Assembly (NCBI GenBank): GCA_944381575.1
Contig: CALWLS010000004.1
Span: forward strand, 167,420 to 231,419
DNA: 64,000 nucleotides
Origin: an uncultured Lachnospiraceae bacterium
GTDB lineage: Bacteria; Bacillota; Clostridia; Lachnospirales; Lachnospiraceae
Direction: 5' to 3'
The notes under the pieces were generated by a model. That model worked only from the letters and a program-made list of their open reading frames with translations, ran no database searches and was not told where the DNA came from. Shown piece by piece: positions 16,339-24,134 of the stretch; position 1 is the stretch's first letter, and each line of letters opens with the position of its first letter. The position numbers and the translations under genes were made by a program.

Positions 16339-18027
16339 TTAATAAACAAATACCGGCAATGTCGGTATGTTGACTGTCATGTTCATGGGCAGCATGTTTT
16401 CAATGGTCATTGCTGCCACAAGCGCCATAAATGGATCAGTTTTTCTGCTTTTGGCCTCGATCTTGCCATATACATAGTTTCCTATATCGGTATCATCGGA
16501 TGTCAGGTTCCTGCCATACCTTATAAGCTTCGTATTATTCGTTGCCCATCTGAGCTCCGGAGCCTCGCCCCATACGAACCATTTATTTGCAAAGCAGCTG
16601 TCGATCACCGGAGCGATCTTCATGATATCCGATGGTCTTACAAGCTTAAGGTTTTTGTATACTTTAGGATCAAACCCTATATCATTAAGAGCCTTGGCAA
16701 ACAGGGCGTATCTGAAATCATCCATCGCAAGCCCTTTTATGGAATATTTCTCCTTAGCCTGCTGGATATAGTCGATGATGTATGAAGGATGTATCTCCAC
16801 ATCATCTATCAATGTGAGACGCCCATCCTCTGCCCATTCCTTCCAAGGACACTTCATTCTTGGTATATCCTTCGATTTAAGGCATAACCAGGAGTGGCTC
16901 AAATCATACCGGATGTTTCCATCCCTAAAATGCAGATCAACAGATACAAAGTCCGTGACTTTTGAAAAATCGATGCCGCACACACATGGTCCTCCAGCAA
17001 GATCCGGAAGTTTTCTGTTGGTGGCGGCTATATTATCCCAATCGGTGACCTTTAACTCAGATGTAGAGTCTGGTATATTCATACGCTTTGTCATGAATGC
17101 CGGCAGTCTCTGAGGGTTTTTCTTCCAATCACGGTATTCCTTTTCTATTTCCTGACGAAGGTTCGGGAGATAAGGCAGGGATGGATTAGCCTTTTCCCAT
17201 AATGTTTCATCATCGGCTTCCTCCTTACTGTCAAGCCTGTTGATAAAGGGAAGAAGCCCATTGTCCGGATCACCACCAAAAAGGATACCCTCACTTGTTT
17301 CAAGCAGATCATCGAGCGGCCCTTCCCTGACATCTCCCTGGGTAGTGTAATATGACCGCCTGGGATGTTTCTTTTTTCCGAGACCTGTTGTAAATACATT
17401 TATGTTTTTATAGTCCTCATACTGATGTACCTCATTAAAAATCACTATTCCGGATCTTAAGCCGTCCTTTCCGTTTGGATTGTTTGTCCTCCCTTTTATG
17501 GTGGACTTTGTGGATAAATTGATCACTTTTTCCTTTGTCCAATAGAAAAACCGTTTTAGCTTCCTGATATTTTTAGGATCCTCGAAAGAATTTATAATAT
17601 CAAAAACAGGCCTCACGGCCTGCTCCTCATTGTTGGCGCAAATGTCCACGTCATATTCTTTTATTCCGTTATACTGCGAAGAAAGGCATGTAGCTTCATA
17701 AGCTATGGTGCCATCTTTTCCCGCACCTCTGCCAAGCAATGCCAGCAGATCCGGCCACCTTGGCATGCCTGAGTCCCTCCAATATGTGCAGTCATGTAAA
17801 CCTATGATAAATTTCTGCCAGGGGAAAAGCTGCTCGAATGGAAAGTATTTTGCAAGTCCTAAATATTTCTCAAGCTGCTGCTCATCCACATGGATATCCT
17901 CAGTTTCAAAACAGTATTCTATGTGGTTAATAAGCGCTTTGACCTCTTTACAGGCCTTGATCTTACCGCTTTTTACCTGGTTCATATATTCTTCTATATG
18001 CGGGCTACAGTTCCTCATCTTCACCAC
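16339..18027 (-). CDS. Terminase large subunit
   Basis: A 562-residue packaging motor. The ATPase domain shows the deviant Walker A LLGRGAGKDG and, further on, IVIFNEVHQYED (Walker B and catalytic acid). The RNase H-like nuclease domain begins CGIDFSKVTDFVSVDLHF with its first Asp. It overlaps the small subunit stop by 23 bases. Confidence 0.93.
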   Translation of the reverse strand: MVKMRNCSPHIEEYMNQVKSGKIKACKEVKALINHIEYCFETEDIHVDEQQLEKYLGLAKYFPFEQLFPWQKFIIGLHDCTYWRDSGMPRWPDLLALLGRGAGKDGTIAYEATCLSSQYNGIKEYDVDICANNEEQAVRPVFDIINSFEDPKNIRKLKRFFYWTKEKVINLSTKSTIKGRTNNPNGKDGLRSGIVIFNEVHQYEDYKNINVFTTGLGKKKHPRRSYYTTQGDVREGPLDDLLETSEGILFGGDPDNGLLPFINRLDSKEEADDETLWEKANPSLPYLPNLRQEIEKEYRDWKKNPQRLPAFMTKRMNIPDSTSELKVTDWDNIAATNRKLPDLAGGPCVCGIDFSKVTDFVSVDLHFRDGNIRYDLSHSWLCLKSKDIPRMKCPWKEWAEDGRLTLIDDVEIHPSYIIDYIQQAKEKYSIKGLAMDDFRYALFAKALNDIGFDPKVYKNLKLVRPSDIMKIAPVIDSCFANKWFVWGEAPELRWATNNTKLIRYGRNLTSDDTDIGNYVYGKIEAKSRKTDPFMALVAAMTIENMLPMNMTVNIPTLPVFVY

Positions 18028-18325
18028 CTATAGTTTTCTCTGTCGTGATCTGCAAACGGTCAAGTATCGCCAGCATCTGTCTGTTGACCATGATCAAATC
18101 TTTGACTGAAGGATTCTGTTTGGAGATCTCTATGCCCTTGGACGCCGAAGGCTCCATATAAGATATTCCCCGTTTTTTTATGTCCTTTTCCAGCTTCTCC
18201 TTGATCTCGAACATAGCCATATAGTCTTTTACGAGATCAAGAAAATGGGCTTCGTCAGCTCCCTTCTTTTGAAGCTGAGATAAAAGCGAGGATTCAATTT
18301 CTTTTCGTTTCTGTGCTTTCGTCAT
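18005..18325 (-). CDS. Terminase small subunit (P27 family)
   Basis: A 106-residue helical protein with YMAMFEIKEKLEKDIKKRGI and KQNPSVKDLIMVNRQMLAIL, the pattern of P27-type small terminases. It recognises phage DNA at the packaging site. A poly-G run and an alternating GC/GT stretch lie just upstream (18349-18433). Confidence 0.88.
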   Translation of the reverse strand: MTKAQKRKEIESSLLSQLQKKGADEAHFLDLVKDYMAMFEIKEKLEKDIKKRGISYMEPSASKGIEISKQNPSVKDLIMVNRQMLAILDRLQITTEKTIGGEDEEL

Positions 18326-18348
18326 TTCAAAACCTCAAAAAAACTCTC

Positions 18349-18433
18349 ACGCGCGCGTGCGCGTGTAAAATGTCGAGTCCTCCCACCGGTCTCCAAAGCC
18401 AGGATAAAATCCCGATTTTTTCACAGGGGGGGG
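18349..18433. other. Unusual spacer between HNH and terS, candidate cos/packaging region
   Basis: The 113-base gap between HNH and terS holds an eight-G run (18426-18433) and an alternating purine-pyrimidine tract (CGCGCGCGTGCGCGTG, around 18351-18366). In HNH-encoding Firmicutes siphoviruses the cos site often lies beside HNH and terS. No known cos sequence was recognised. Confidence 0.35.
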
Positions 18434-18438
18434 CATCA

Positions 18439-18780
18439 TTACCATCGTTCTTCAGTAAGAAGAGTTTTGTCTTGTACCTTCTTACGATATCCATGAATCT
18501 CTTCATGGCAGTCACGACAAAGACTTATTAGATTGCGCTTACGTTCACCCTGCCATTCATACCAGATCTCGAGGGCAAGCTCCGGATGCTGCTTAACATA
18601 ATTCACATGATGCACGGTAGTTGCCTTTGTATATCTGCCGCGGGCTTTGCAGATCTGGCATTCATACCTATCCATCATGAGGACTTTAGCTCTTAGCTGT
18701 TTCCACTTGCCACTCGTATAAAATGCATGAACATCATCATGTATAGCTCTCTTTATGAAATTAATGTCTTCGTTAGTCAT
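18439..18780 (-). CDS. HNH endonuclease
   Basis: A 113-residue HNH nuclease. Cys pair CQICKARGRY and the HNH line (ATTVHHVNYVKQHPELA, LISLCRDCHEEIHGYRKK) give the zinc-held beta-beta-alpha-metal fold. In phages with P27/HK97 packaging modules it works with the terminase in cos cleavage. It is the first large gene of the late operon, one base after the leader terminator region. Confidence 0.92.
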   Translation of the reverse strand: MTNEDINFIKRAIHDDVHAFYTSGKWKQLRAKVLMMDRYECQICKARGRYTKATTVHHVNYVKQHPELALEIWYEWQGERKRNLISLCRDCHEEIHGYRKKVQDKTLLTEERW

Positions 18781-18794
18781 TTAATAATGGGCAA

Positions 18795-18819
18795 ATAAAA
18801 AGCACCCTGGTTGGGTGCC
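18795..18819 (-). terminator. Leader terminator before HNH
   Basis: On the minus strand GGCACCC, loop AACCA, GGGTGC, followed by TTTTTATTT. It lies between the late promoter (18930) and the first late gene, so late transcription must read through it. Confidence 0.8.
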
Positions 18820-18847
18820 TAAAAAAATGTTTTATGATCTTACAAGA

Positions 18848-18883
18848 TTAATCGTGTACTGCGCATATTTCACTAATTACCAT
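18848..18883 (-). CDS. Possible 11-codon leader peptide of the late operon
   Basis: ATG 18883 follows AAGGGAACGATA and the frame MVISEICAVHD ends TAA, about 30 bases before the leader terminator. Position and ribosome site suggest a leader peptide, possibly in an attenuation scheme. It is too short to prove by composition. Confidence 0.35.
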   Translation of the reverse strand: MVISEICAVHD

Positions 18884-18927
18884 TATCGTTCCCTTGCGAA
18901 GACGTTTTATAATTTTGCTTATTTTAC

Positions 18928-18990
18928 AGTATAACACACTTGACGAGAAAAAAAGTTGCGGAAAGTTGCGTTTAGTTGCGAAAAGTTGCG
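18928..18990 (-). promoter_or_regulatory. Late promoter with four 10-bp-phased activator repeats
   Basis: On the minus strand an extended -10 (TGTTATACT, hexamer at 18928-18933) has no good -35. In its place are four CGCAACT repeats at 18954-18960, 18964-18970, 18974-18980 and 18984-18990, spaced exactly 10 bases and so all on one face of the helix. The DUF1492 regulator gene ends just 24 bases upstream of them, a good candidate for the activator that binds here. Confidence 0.7.
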
Positions 18991-19013
18991 GACTTTCGCA
19001 AAAATGTATTTAT

Positions 19014-19433
19014 TCAGATACAATGATTACATTTTTCAAATTCTTTTAGCGCTTCCCCATGTATATGACATGTCCAATGATAGCTATATCCCATCTCGGT
19101 AGCTATCTTATCCATGTTTTTATATTCAACATACCGTTTGAAAAGTACATCCGCATATTCAGCTCGACCAATCTGCTGTATCTGGCCAATAATTTTGTCT
19201 TTTCTGTCCATCAGGTCAAGAATACTCTTTCTGATATCCGCATCCATATCAGCAAGTATTTCCGACTCTCTTGTAAATCCGACATTGCTGGGGGATGTCT
19301 GTACCCGGTCTCTATCATAGTCTATACCGCTGACAAGAACACGAGACTCACGCCTCAGTTCATACTCTTTTATTTTCTGCCGTATAGACAGATCTATCCT
19401 CCGGATCTGCATTAAATATTCTTTTGTATTCAT
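19014..19433 (-). CDS. Late transcription regulator, DUF1492/ArpU-like (sigma region-4-like HTH)
   Basis: A 139-residue protein: helical N-terminus (IRRIDLSIRQKIKEYELRRE), then at about 100-139 a helix-turn-helix like sigma-70 region 4 (KRYVEYKNMDKIATEMGYSY). DUF1492/ArpU proteins occur just before the packaging genes in many Firmicutes phages and are thought to switch on late genes. The phased repeats and promoter that follow fit this role. The start follows an eight-G run. Confidence 0.8.
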   Translation of the reverse strand: MNTKEYLMQIRRIDLSIRQKIKEYELRRESRVLVSGIDYDRDRVQTSPSNVGFTRESEILADMDADIRKSILDLMDRKDKIIGQIQQIGRAEYADVLFKRYVEYKNMDKIATEMGYSYHWTCHIHGEALKEFEKCNHCI

Positions 19434-19450
19434 GCCATCACCCCCCCCGA

Positions 19451-19819
19451 CTAATTATCAAGTGCCCGTTTCTTATAAGTCCTGTTGCTGTGTAAATACT
19501 CCTCCTCTTTGCGCTGCCTGCCAAGTAACTGTCTCAAGCTGTTCAAAAATTTCCTGTTCTCATCGCAAAACTTTATGACCTCACCATAAAGGATCGTCTT
19601 GTCCTTTTCTGCTCTGCGGTATCTTCGGCTGCGCTGCAGGGCAGTGGCATTACGGTTCCTTTCCGCCTTATCAGCTGCAAACTCGATCATGTGAATATAA
19701 TCCTGAACTTTCTTATCTTCCTTGCTGACGGCGTCAAAGGCCGATTGATATTCACTGCAGGCCTGATCGAGGAAAGATAGGAATTCAGAGATATATTCCG
19801 ATGGCTGCTTATCATTCAT
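19451..19819 (-). CDS. Hypothetical early phage protein
   Basis: A 122-residue highly charged helical protein (KEDKKVQDYIHMIEFAADKA, ALQRSRRYRRAEKDKTILYG). I do not recognise the family. It overlaps the start of the DUF551 gene by one base and lies before the late regulator. Confidence 0.65.
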   Translation of the reverse strand: MNDKQPSEYISEFLSFLDQACSEYQSAFDAVSKEDKKVQDYIHMIEFAADKAERNRNATALQRSRRYRRAEKDKTILYGEVIKFCDENRKFLNSLRQLLGRQRKEEEYLHSNRTYKKRALDN

Positions 19820-20151
19820 TAAGCTTTACCCCTGTACGGCTCCGGAAGCGGCCTCCATGCTATCACTTCAGCCATTGACCCACTTCCGTGCCAACATCCG
19901 TCTATGCAATAGGCCCTGTTAACATTCCTTAGTCCTTTTTTGGTCACTGTTGTCACCAGGACTATATTCTCGTCTTCCGGAAGCCGTTCCCGGCAAGGAA
20001 TCCAATTTAAGCCTCTCAGCAGTAATATTTCTTTCGGAGCCAACCCTGTTTCTTCATACTCTGCAAGCCTGTTTATCAGATCCTCTTTCTTTTCAGGCGA
20101 CCAGTATCCAGATTTGATCCCATTGCTGCGCTCATGTGTCAATCGTTCCAT
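19819..20151 (-). CDS. DUF551-domain phage protein
   Basis: A 110-residue protein. Residues about 50-102 have the DUF551 pattern: LNWIPCRERLPEDENIVLVT, then VIAWRPLPEPY. DUF551 is common in phage early operons and its function is unknown. The N-terminal 45 residues (KKEDLINRLAEYEETGLAPK) are the helical segment often fused to it. Confidence 0.8.
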   Translation of the reverse strand: MERLTHERSNGIKSGYWSPEKKEDLINRLAEYEETGLAPKEILLLRGLNWIPCRERLPEDENIVLVTTVTKKGLRNVNRAYCIDGCWHGSGSMAEVIAWRPLPEPYRGKA

Positions 20152-20341
20152 TCTTTTCCTCCGTAAGTTCTACTATTCTCGAATATGCCACTGAAGTAAG
20201 CCTGTCAACGGCAAAGTTCAAATGACATAAGATCTCCTGCATGTCATCAGATACTGAGATCCTTGCAATATCGCCATCTATAGACTCAAAAATGGCCATC
20301 TTCTCACGTTCCGTATATGGCACATCTAATATCTTTGCCAT
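20132..20341 (-). CDS. Hypothetical early phage protein (69 aa)
   Basis: A small acidic protein (MAKILDVPYTEREKMAIFES). It overlaps the DUF551 gene start by 20 bases and is two bases from the next gene upstream. No family recognised. Confidence 0.55.
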   Translation of the reverse strand: MAKILDVPYTEREKMAIFESIDGDIARISVSDDMQEILCHLNFAVDRLTSVAYSRIVELTEEKNGTIDT

Positions 20342-20343
20342 GT

Positions 20344-20550
20344 TTAGTCCTCCATTCTTATCTCATCATCGCCTACCAGCTGCTCATACTGCTCCGGAGT
20401 AGCCAGGACTCCCGGAAGATTATTGATCGCATAGATCATATTATTCTGCTTTCTGGTATTCTCATACCTGCATATGATCCTGCAAACAGCATCCCCGCTG
20501 ATCAGCCGGCATGGGATCATGTTGTCTCTGGCGTTTGTATTTATCTCCAT
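20344..20550 (-). CDS. Hypothetical early phage protein (68 aa)
   Basis: A 68-residue protein with two central Cys residues (DAVCRIICRYENTRKQNNMI) and an acidic end. It overlaps the upstream gene by ten bases. No family recognised. Confidence 0.55.
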   Translation of the reverse strand: MEINTNARDNMIPCRLISGDAVCRIICRYENTRKQNNMIYAINNLPGVLATPEQYEQLVGDDEIRMED

Positions 20551-20798
20551 CTGTCAAGTCCGTCCTCGCCATTTTCAATACCAAAGTATTTTTCAAGAAG
20601 CTCAGGAGCTTCAATCGGTGCAATTCTCACCAGTATAGCCGTTGCCTGCTCTCTTACTTCCATAGGTGTCAATTTCTCCTTTACAGTAGGCTCGCAGTCT
20701 ATTAATGCCGCAGCCTTCCCGGCCAGGTAAAGATTGCCTGACTCTATCAGCATGTTGACCATCTTGCGCATGATGGAGTCTGCGTTGATCAGTCTCAT
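20541..20798 (-). CDS. Hypothetical early phage protein (85 aa)
   Basis: I start at ATG 20798 (MRLINADSIMRKMVNMLIES), which overlaps the previous stop as TGATG and follows GGTGGAGTG; the longer frame to 20843 runs into the upstream gene. RLINADSI is a common opening of small phage proteins in Clostridia. Function unknown. Confidence 0.6.
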   Translation of the reverse strand: MRLINADSIMRKMVNMLIESGNLYLAGKAAALIDCEPTVKEKLTPMEVREQATAILVRIAPIEAPELLEKYFGIENGEDGLDRWR

Positions 20799-21148
20799 CA
20801 CTCCACCTCCGCAAACCAGTATTCGTTCTTGCAGTCTGTGCACGATATTTCTTTGCAGCGTTCCGAATTAGCGATATCTTTATCCAAAGAACAAGGATTT
20901 ATTTCTATAACCTCATTGCCATTAATATACGCATTCGGAAACAGCTTTAAAAACTCTGACTGCCGGGTCTTAACTGGATGCTCGGCTGACCATTTCTCTA
21001 TTATTTCAACTGCTCGCTCAGGATAAAGTACCTCAAGGTCCTCACATTCAACGTTTTTCCCGTTGTTAGTGGAGTCAAAGGGGCATCTTGAGCAAGAGCT
21101 TCGACAAACACAACGTTCCTTATTCTTTAAATATTCAACAGCATCCAT
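20798..21148 (-). CDS. Cys-rich hypothetical phage protein
   Basis: A 116-residue protein with Cys clusters at the N-terminus (CVCRSSCSRCPFD) and C-terminus (CKEISCTDCKNEYWF), suggesting zinc binding. ATG 21148 follows AAGGAGGTGT. Similar proteins occur near RusA in phage early operons; function unknown. Confidence 0.65.
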   Translation of the reverse strand: MDAVEYLKNKERCVCRSSCSRCPFDSTNNGKNVECEDLEVLYPERAVEIIEKWSAEHPVKTRQSEFLKLFPNAYINGNEVIEINPCSLDKDIANSERCKEISCTDCKNEYWFAEVE

Positions 21149-21164
21149 TACTTTTTACACCTCC

Positions 21165-21569
21165 TTACAATTCCTCAACCCTGACATATATCCCGGGATG
21201 ATCTCCATAAAACTTTTCAGTGATCTCAGACGCCACCTGTGAATCATCTTTCCAGTAGAGGCTGGATGTCATGCAATCCTTGAATGCCTTAAGCAGATTG
21301 TCTGTGTCCGGCTTAGTAGCTTTATATTCTCCAACCTCATGTTTATTCCTGCAGGGCCATATCCACTTTGTGGTTAATCTTACAGGACCATGGAAGGGAT
21401 CCTCAGGCCTATGCGGCACCAGATATCCCAGAAAAAGATTTTTAACTGTCTTTAATTCCGGCGGATCATAGAATACCGGCTTCCCTTTTATGACTGCGAT
21501 CTTATGTTCTTGCTGAGTGATCGTAGGCGGTTCCTTTAACGGGATAAAAAATTCGATTACATTTTCCAT
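21165..21569 (-). CDS. rusA: RusA-like Holliday junction resolvase
   Basis: A 134-residue protein with the RusA core: ATKPDTDNLLKAFKD holds the paired Asp residues and Lys, and YWKDDSQVASEITEKFY the further acidic residues. RusA resolves Holliday junctions during phage recombination or replication. It follows the candidate origin region. Confidence 0.92.
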   Translation of the reverse strand: MENVIEFFIPLKEPPTITQQEHKIAVIKGKPVFYDPPELKTVKNLFLGYLVPHRPEDPFHGPVRLTTKWIWPCRNKHEVGEYKATKPDTDNLLKAFKDCMTSSLYWKDDSQVASEITEKFYGDHPGIYVRVEEL

Positions 21570-21603
21570 CTTCTTCCTGCCTTTTTCTCCCGCGCGCTTG
21601 ATT

Positions 21604-21697
21604 GTGTGTTTGTGGTATGTCTATGTATAAGGGAACAAAGGGCGTGTTCAGAGCCCCTTTGTCCCTATACATACATAGACACCACAACATCAACACA
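21604..21697. repeat. Long imperfect inverted repeat, part of candidate origin
   Basis: Arms at about 21604-21643 and 21653-21697 pair almost throughout: GTCTATGTATA / TACATAGAC and ACAAAGGGC / GCCCCTTTGT, plus TGTGGT / ACCACA further out. It is far longer than a terminator hairpin and has no T-run at its foot. Together with the neighbouring repeats it suggests a replication origin structure. Confidence 0.55.
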
Positions 21698-21729
21698 TTT
21701 ACATATATGTAATATATGTTCGCCGCACT

Positions 21730-21878
21730 GTTGTCCTCGGAGGACAAATATATAGTTTGTCCTCGATGTCCTCGATGCGTAAGGACATCACTTTTCCTGT
21801 GTTGTCCTCGATGTCCTCGGCATTCCTGAGGACATCTTTTAAATGTTGTCCTGTTGTCCTCGGCTGTTGTCCTCGCGT
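21730..21878. repeat. Iteron-like cluster of TGTCCTCG repeats
   Basis: About eleven copies of TGTCCT(CG), in both orientations, lie within 150 bases, for example TTGTCCTCGGAGGACAA (a perfect palindrome) at 21730-21747 and paired copies CGATGTCCTCG. The array covers the last 13 codons of the primase-helicase gene and the spacer after it. Iterons beside a replication gene are typical of phage and plasmid origins. Confidence 0.65.
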
Positions 21879-24124
21879 CTGATCTTGCCGTTATCATAAA
21901 CAAAACCTTCTTTGGTAAGGGCTTCGCTGTACCTCGGATTCCATTTGCCTCCTCTGCCTTTGGTTCCGGATAGATCCTTTTTTACTGTCTCAGGAGATTT
22001 ACCTATCTGCTCCGCAAGGTCTTTGTAATCTATTTCTTCTACCCCATCAGTGAAAAGAAAATCCAAAGTAGACAGATAAAGATCAAGTGTTTCTTCGCTC
22101 TTTTCCTTTTGTGATCTTGCCATTCGTTTTTTAAAGGATTCCTTTTTCTCACCCATCTTGATATCCTCAAAAGCCCCGCTGTCATCCAGCCTGTGAATAG
22201 GATAATCAAACCAAAGGCTTATAGGCTTAAATCTCGGGAATTCCCTCAGGATGCCGTCTATACGCCACGCAGTGCGTCTATTTGTCCGGTTTATCTCTTC
22301 CCTTATAAAAGTCTCCATTGACTCTATCTGAGGCCCTGTGAGCTTTCCTGTGGCGTAATTAGTCATCTGTGTAGGAGAAAGACGGTCGTCCTGTCCTACA
22401 TCAGACTCCCATCCTGGAACGAACTTTGAGAGAGCCTTTTCTATGCCTCTGATCCTGGCTTTGCCCTCCTCATTTGCCCGCAGCGTTTCAGGTACATCAA
22501 GCTCTATAAGGTCAAGCAGTGCATCCGGATCCCTCGCAAATACGCCTGAGCCTGAAGCACGGTCCTGTGCATTTTTATTTGCCTGGTTTCCTTTGCTGTG
22601 ATGATGGCAGTAGATAGTGGCTGCCTTAAGCTCATTACAGATCTTATCGAACTGGTTACAAAAGAGAGCCATCTGATCAGCACTGTTTTCATCACCGGTA
22701 ATAACCTTATAAATGGGATCTATGATGATCGCCGTATAATCCTTTTTCTCGGCTCTTCTGATCAACTTCGGTGCAAGCTTATCCATTGGTACCGCTTTTC
22801 CCCTGAGGTTCCATATATCTATGTTGTCAATGTGCAGTGCCTTGATCCCAAGCGCGTCATATACATCCTTAAAGCGGTGCAGACATGAAGCATGATCAAG
22901 CTCAAGGTTTACGTATAATACATGGCCCTGAGCACACTTCATACCAAACCATGATGTCCCTTCGGCTATAGCTATGCAAAGCTCTATGAGAGCGATGGAC
23001 TTACCTGCCTTTGATGGACCTGAGATAAGCATCTTATGGCCTTTGCGCAGCACTCCATCTATAAGACATGGAGCAAGAGGGGGAATGTTTTCCCATACGT
23101 CAGAGAGAGTTTCCGGATCCGGAAGATCATCATTTACTGCCTCGATCCAGTCCTGCCATTCATTCCAGGATCTTTTGCCTATATTGGTATCTATAAGAAA
23201 CTGTTTATGGCCATTTCTTTTTACTCCCGGCATCCTGGATAAACGAGACGGATTTTTATTCTGGGTATCGACCTCAAGTCCGTTTTTGCGGCAGATGTTA
23301 TACAGATACTCCACTCTCTTCTTATACTCTGAGAGATCCCCAGCTTCTATTTTCACGATTGCGTGAATGCTTTTCCCGCCGGAGTACACCAAACACGCTA
23401 CCGGGAGCTCCAGCTGTCTTATAATGGCATTCTGCCTCTCTATCGGGATGCTGTCAGATTCAACCAGGGCATATCTGTAATCAGTCACGTTGTCATTCTT
23501 GACTCCGTTCCCGTCCAAAGGATTGAATCGGATCCACGCCCCAGCACGTTCGTCACAGTCACCTATAACGGCGCCAACATCGTTATATTTTTCAAGCTGT
23601 TCTATGAGTTCTCCAGCTGTACGGTCCCAGTTTCCTTTTTTAGGGCTTAAGCGGTCTTCATTCTCATAGACATCCGTGACATACCCTACATTCTCAGTTG
23701 ACTGAAATAGAGTTTTTAAGTAAGTGACCAGCTCCTGAACGGGATGCCAGGCTGCGTCTGACGGTTCTTCCACTTCACGGTCTTCGACCCATCCGTCTAC
23801 TACAACACCCTCTTCTTTGGTGATAACATCATCCCAGCCTATCTCATGACCTGGATCCTGGGATGGCGGAATAAATCCGCCTCTCTTTGCATACTCTACA
23901 ATGGTGCCGCCTGTCACTGGCTCCGATGAGCCGTTAAAAGATGTCCATTTTCTGAAGCATTCTCCTGACTTGTAGCGGCTGTCCTCTTTGCTCCACTGAT
24001 CCCAGTCTGCTGCCGTGTAGCCTTCCTGCTTTAAGGCAAACCCGACATTAACCCACTCCTGATATGTAAGGTTATACGGTTTAATATATTTAAGTAATTC
24101 TTTTAGATCATATTTATATTCCAT
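21839..24124 (-). CDS. Primase-helicase: PriCT-2, primase-like and RepA/KaiC-type ATPase domains
   Basis: A 761-residue replication protein. Residues 1-85 match PriCT-2 (GFALKQEGYTAADWDQWSKE). Residues about 130-320 have a primase-like part (AVIGDCDERAGAWIRFNPLD, YSGGKSIHAIVKI). Residues about 350-600 form a RecA/DnaB-type ATPase with Walker A ISGPSKAGKS and Walker B AIIIDPIYKV. The C-terminus (EIDYKDLAEQIGKSPETVKK) is a winged-helix-like DNA-binding part. It likely opens the phage origin; the iterons at its 3' end support this. Confidence 0.85.
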   Translation of the reverse strand: MEYKYDLKELLKYIKPYNLTYQEWVNVGFALKQEGYTAADWDQWSKEDSRYKSGECFRKWTSFNGSSEPVTGGTIVEYAKRGGFIPPSQDPGHEIGWDDVITKEEGVVVDGWVEDREVEEPSDAAWHPVQELVTYLKTLFQSTENVGYVTDVYENEDRLSPKKGNWDRTAGELIEQLEKYNDVGAVIGDCDERAGAWIRFNPLDGNGVKNDNVTDYRYALVESDSIPIERQNAIIRQLELPVACLVYSGGKSIHAIVKIEAGDLSEYKKRVEYLYNICRKNGLEVDTQNKNPSRLSRMPGVKRNGHKQFLIDTNIGKRSWNEWQDWIEAVNDDLPDPETLSDVWENIPPLAPCLIDGVLRKGHKMLISGPSKAGKSIALIELCIAIAEGTSWFGMKCAQGHVLYVNLELDHASCLHRFKDVYDALGIKALHIDNIDIWNLRGKAVPMDKLAPKLIRRAEKKDYTAIIIDPIYKVITGDENSADQMALFCNQFDKICNELKAATIYCHHHSKGNQANKNAQDRASGSGVFARDPDALLDLIELDVPETLRANEEGKARIRGIEKALSKFVPGWESDVGQDDRLSPTQMTNYATGKLTGPQIESMETFIREEINRTNRRTAWRIDGILREFPRFKPISLWFDYPIHRLDDSGAFEDIKMGEKKESFKKRMARSQKEKSEETLDLYLSTLDFLFTDGVEEIDYKDLAEQIGKSPETVKKDLSGTKGRGGKWNPRYSEALTKEGFVYDNGKIRREDNSRGQQDNI

Positions 24125-24134
24125 TACTTATTTC

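Noticed and set aside
21502-21903. 133-codon minus-strand frame across the origin region
   Set aside because: Its sequence is dictated by the GAGGACA repeats and the stem-loop; the primase-helicase and rusA frames on the same strand explain both ends.
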